Source of the DNA: JBDNFP01 sp041689775
GTDB lineage: Bacteria; Bacteroidota; Bacteroidia; Cytophagales; Spirosomataceae
Assembly (NCBI GenBank): GCA_041689775.1
Contig: JBDNFP010000218.1
Location: 1-25,564 of the forward strand
Length of the DNA: 25,564 nucleotides
Direction: 5' to 3'
Both the position numbers and the translations under genes were made by a program. This document shows, piece after piece, positions 25,132 to 25,564 of this stretch (its first letter is position 1; each line of letters begins with the position of its first letter). Under the pieces are notes generated by a model that had not been told where the DNA came from, did not search any database, and worked only from the letters and a program-made list of their open reading frames with translations.

Positions 25132-25564
25132 ATGAACGATAAGTATAAGTTATTGAAAGAAAATCCCGGAATTTGTAAACGCCTGTTTGGTATAGAATTC
25201 GGTGATTTCGAAATTGTACTTGGAAAAGTTTAAATCGAGTTCGACGTTTTTTTGCGGGAAAACCCAATTTCCAACCGTGGACTCAACTCCGACTTCAATA
25301 CTGCAAACCGATTATTGCTCACTTTGGAGTACTTGCGCCAGTACCCGACTTTCCTGAGCCTGGGTTTCTCGTATGGGATATCCGAAAGTTATGCCAATAA
25401 AATTTATCATGGAATCAGACCGATTTTAGCCAAGGTGGCAGGGTTGAAGAATCCGAGCAAGTTGAAATTCAAGGATGTCAGGAAAGTTCTGGTTGAGGTG
25501 ACCGTACAGCCCATAGAGCGGCCGAAAGTCGAGCAGCAGAAATACTACAATCGCTATAAAAAAA
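25132..25564 (+). pseudogene. IS5-family (DDE_Tnp_4-type) transposase, N-terminal part, decayed
   Basis: The frame from ATG 25132 reads MNDKYKLLKENPGICKRLFG, then after an in-frame TAA at 25231-25233 continues as IEFDVFLRENPISNRGLNSD. The segment NRLLLTLEYLRQYPTFLSLG, then FSYGISESYANKI, is the helix-turn-helix of IS5-group transposases with a DDE_Tnp_4 domain, and QPIERPKVEQQKYYNRYKKK is the block that follows the first catalytic residue. Here that position reads LVEVTVQPIERP, where relatives have Asp (V/I-D-A/V-T), so the first acidic residue appears to be Glu. With the nonsense codon this suggests an inactive copy. The remainder is beyond the right edge, so the element's length and right end are unknown. 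Confidence 0.82.

Noticed and set aside
22862..25233. Alternative genetic code or stop-codon readthrough explaining the in-frame stops
   Set aside because: All three stop types appear once as lesions in decayed genes, while the intact core genes use TAA, TAG and TGA as normal terminators.

Overview
The window looks like chromosomal DNA of an aerobic member of the Bacteroidota, probably order Cytophagales (Spirosomataceae/Cytophagaceae-like). This is inferred from TTTG-N20-TAnnTTTG promoters, the lack of strong Shine-Dalgarno sites, and typical family content: BlaI/M56 pair, secreted BNR-propeller protein, Tat-exported molybdenum oxidoreductase, and fused GNAT-nitrilase. I cannot name a genus. 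No rRNA, tRNA or CRISPR array was seen.

Left edge (1-3860, mostly minus strand): a broken type III CRISPR-Cas end. A Cas6b-like gene has lost its start codon (ATG to ATT) and carries a frameshift. It overlaps by ATGA the start of a cas10-like gene, of which only the N-terminal HD domain remains. After about 133 codons that frame runs, without a stop, into about 845 codons of strikingly AT-rich, Lys/Asn/Ile-rich protein that resembles a large phage virion protein with an HEEFH zinc-protease-like motif. This in-frame cas10/phage chimera is the most unusual object here. It is either an assembly join, an insertion or a real fusion. Next to it lie a plus-strand gene remnant and a perfect 15-bp palindrome.

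Core (3900-22503) is healthy and compact: iorB/iorA (-), an orphan lipoprotein (+), threonine aldolase (+), an MbfA-type ferritin-like/VIT iron transporter (+), a large secreted BNR protein (+), a blaI-M56 peptidase-secreted protein cluster behind a twin-repeat operator (+), a small membrane protein (+), a Tat-signal metallophosphoesterase (-), a denD-gntP sugar-acid operon (-), and a GNAT-nitrilase fusion (+) behind a leader of about 210 nt. Long perfect hairpins separate the convergent genes.

Right edge (22862-25564) is decaying again. An adenylate cyclase-TolB-like-TPR gene has two nonsense codons and a frameshift, and a partial IS5-family transposase has a nonsense codon and an Asp-to-Glu change at its first catalytic position. 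A 17-nt piece near the transposase matches half of the palindrome at the left edge at 16 of 17 bases. The window is thus a conserved housekeeping/catabolic block bounded by two degraded, mobile-element-like margins.
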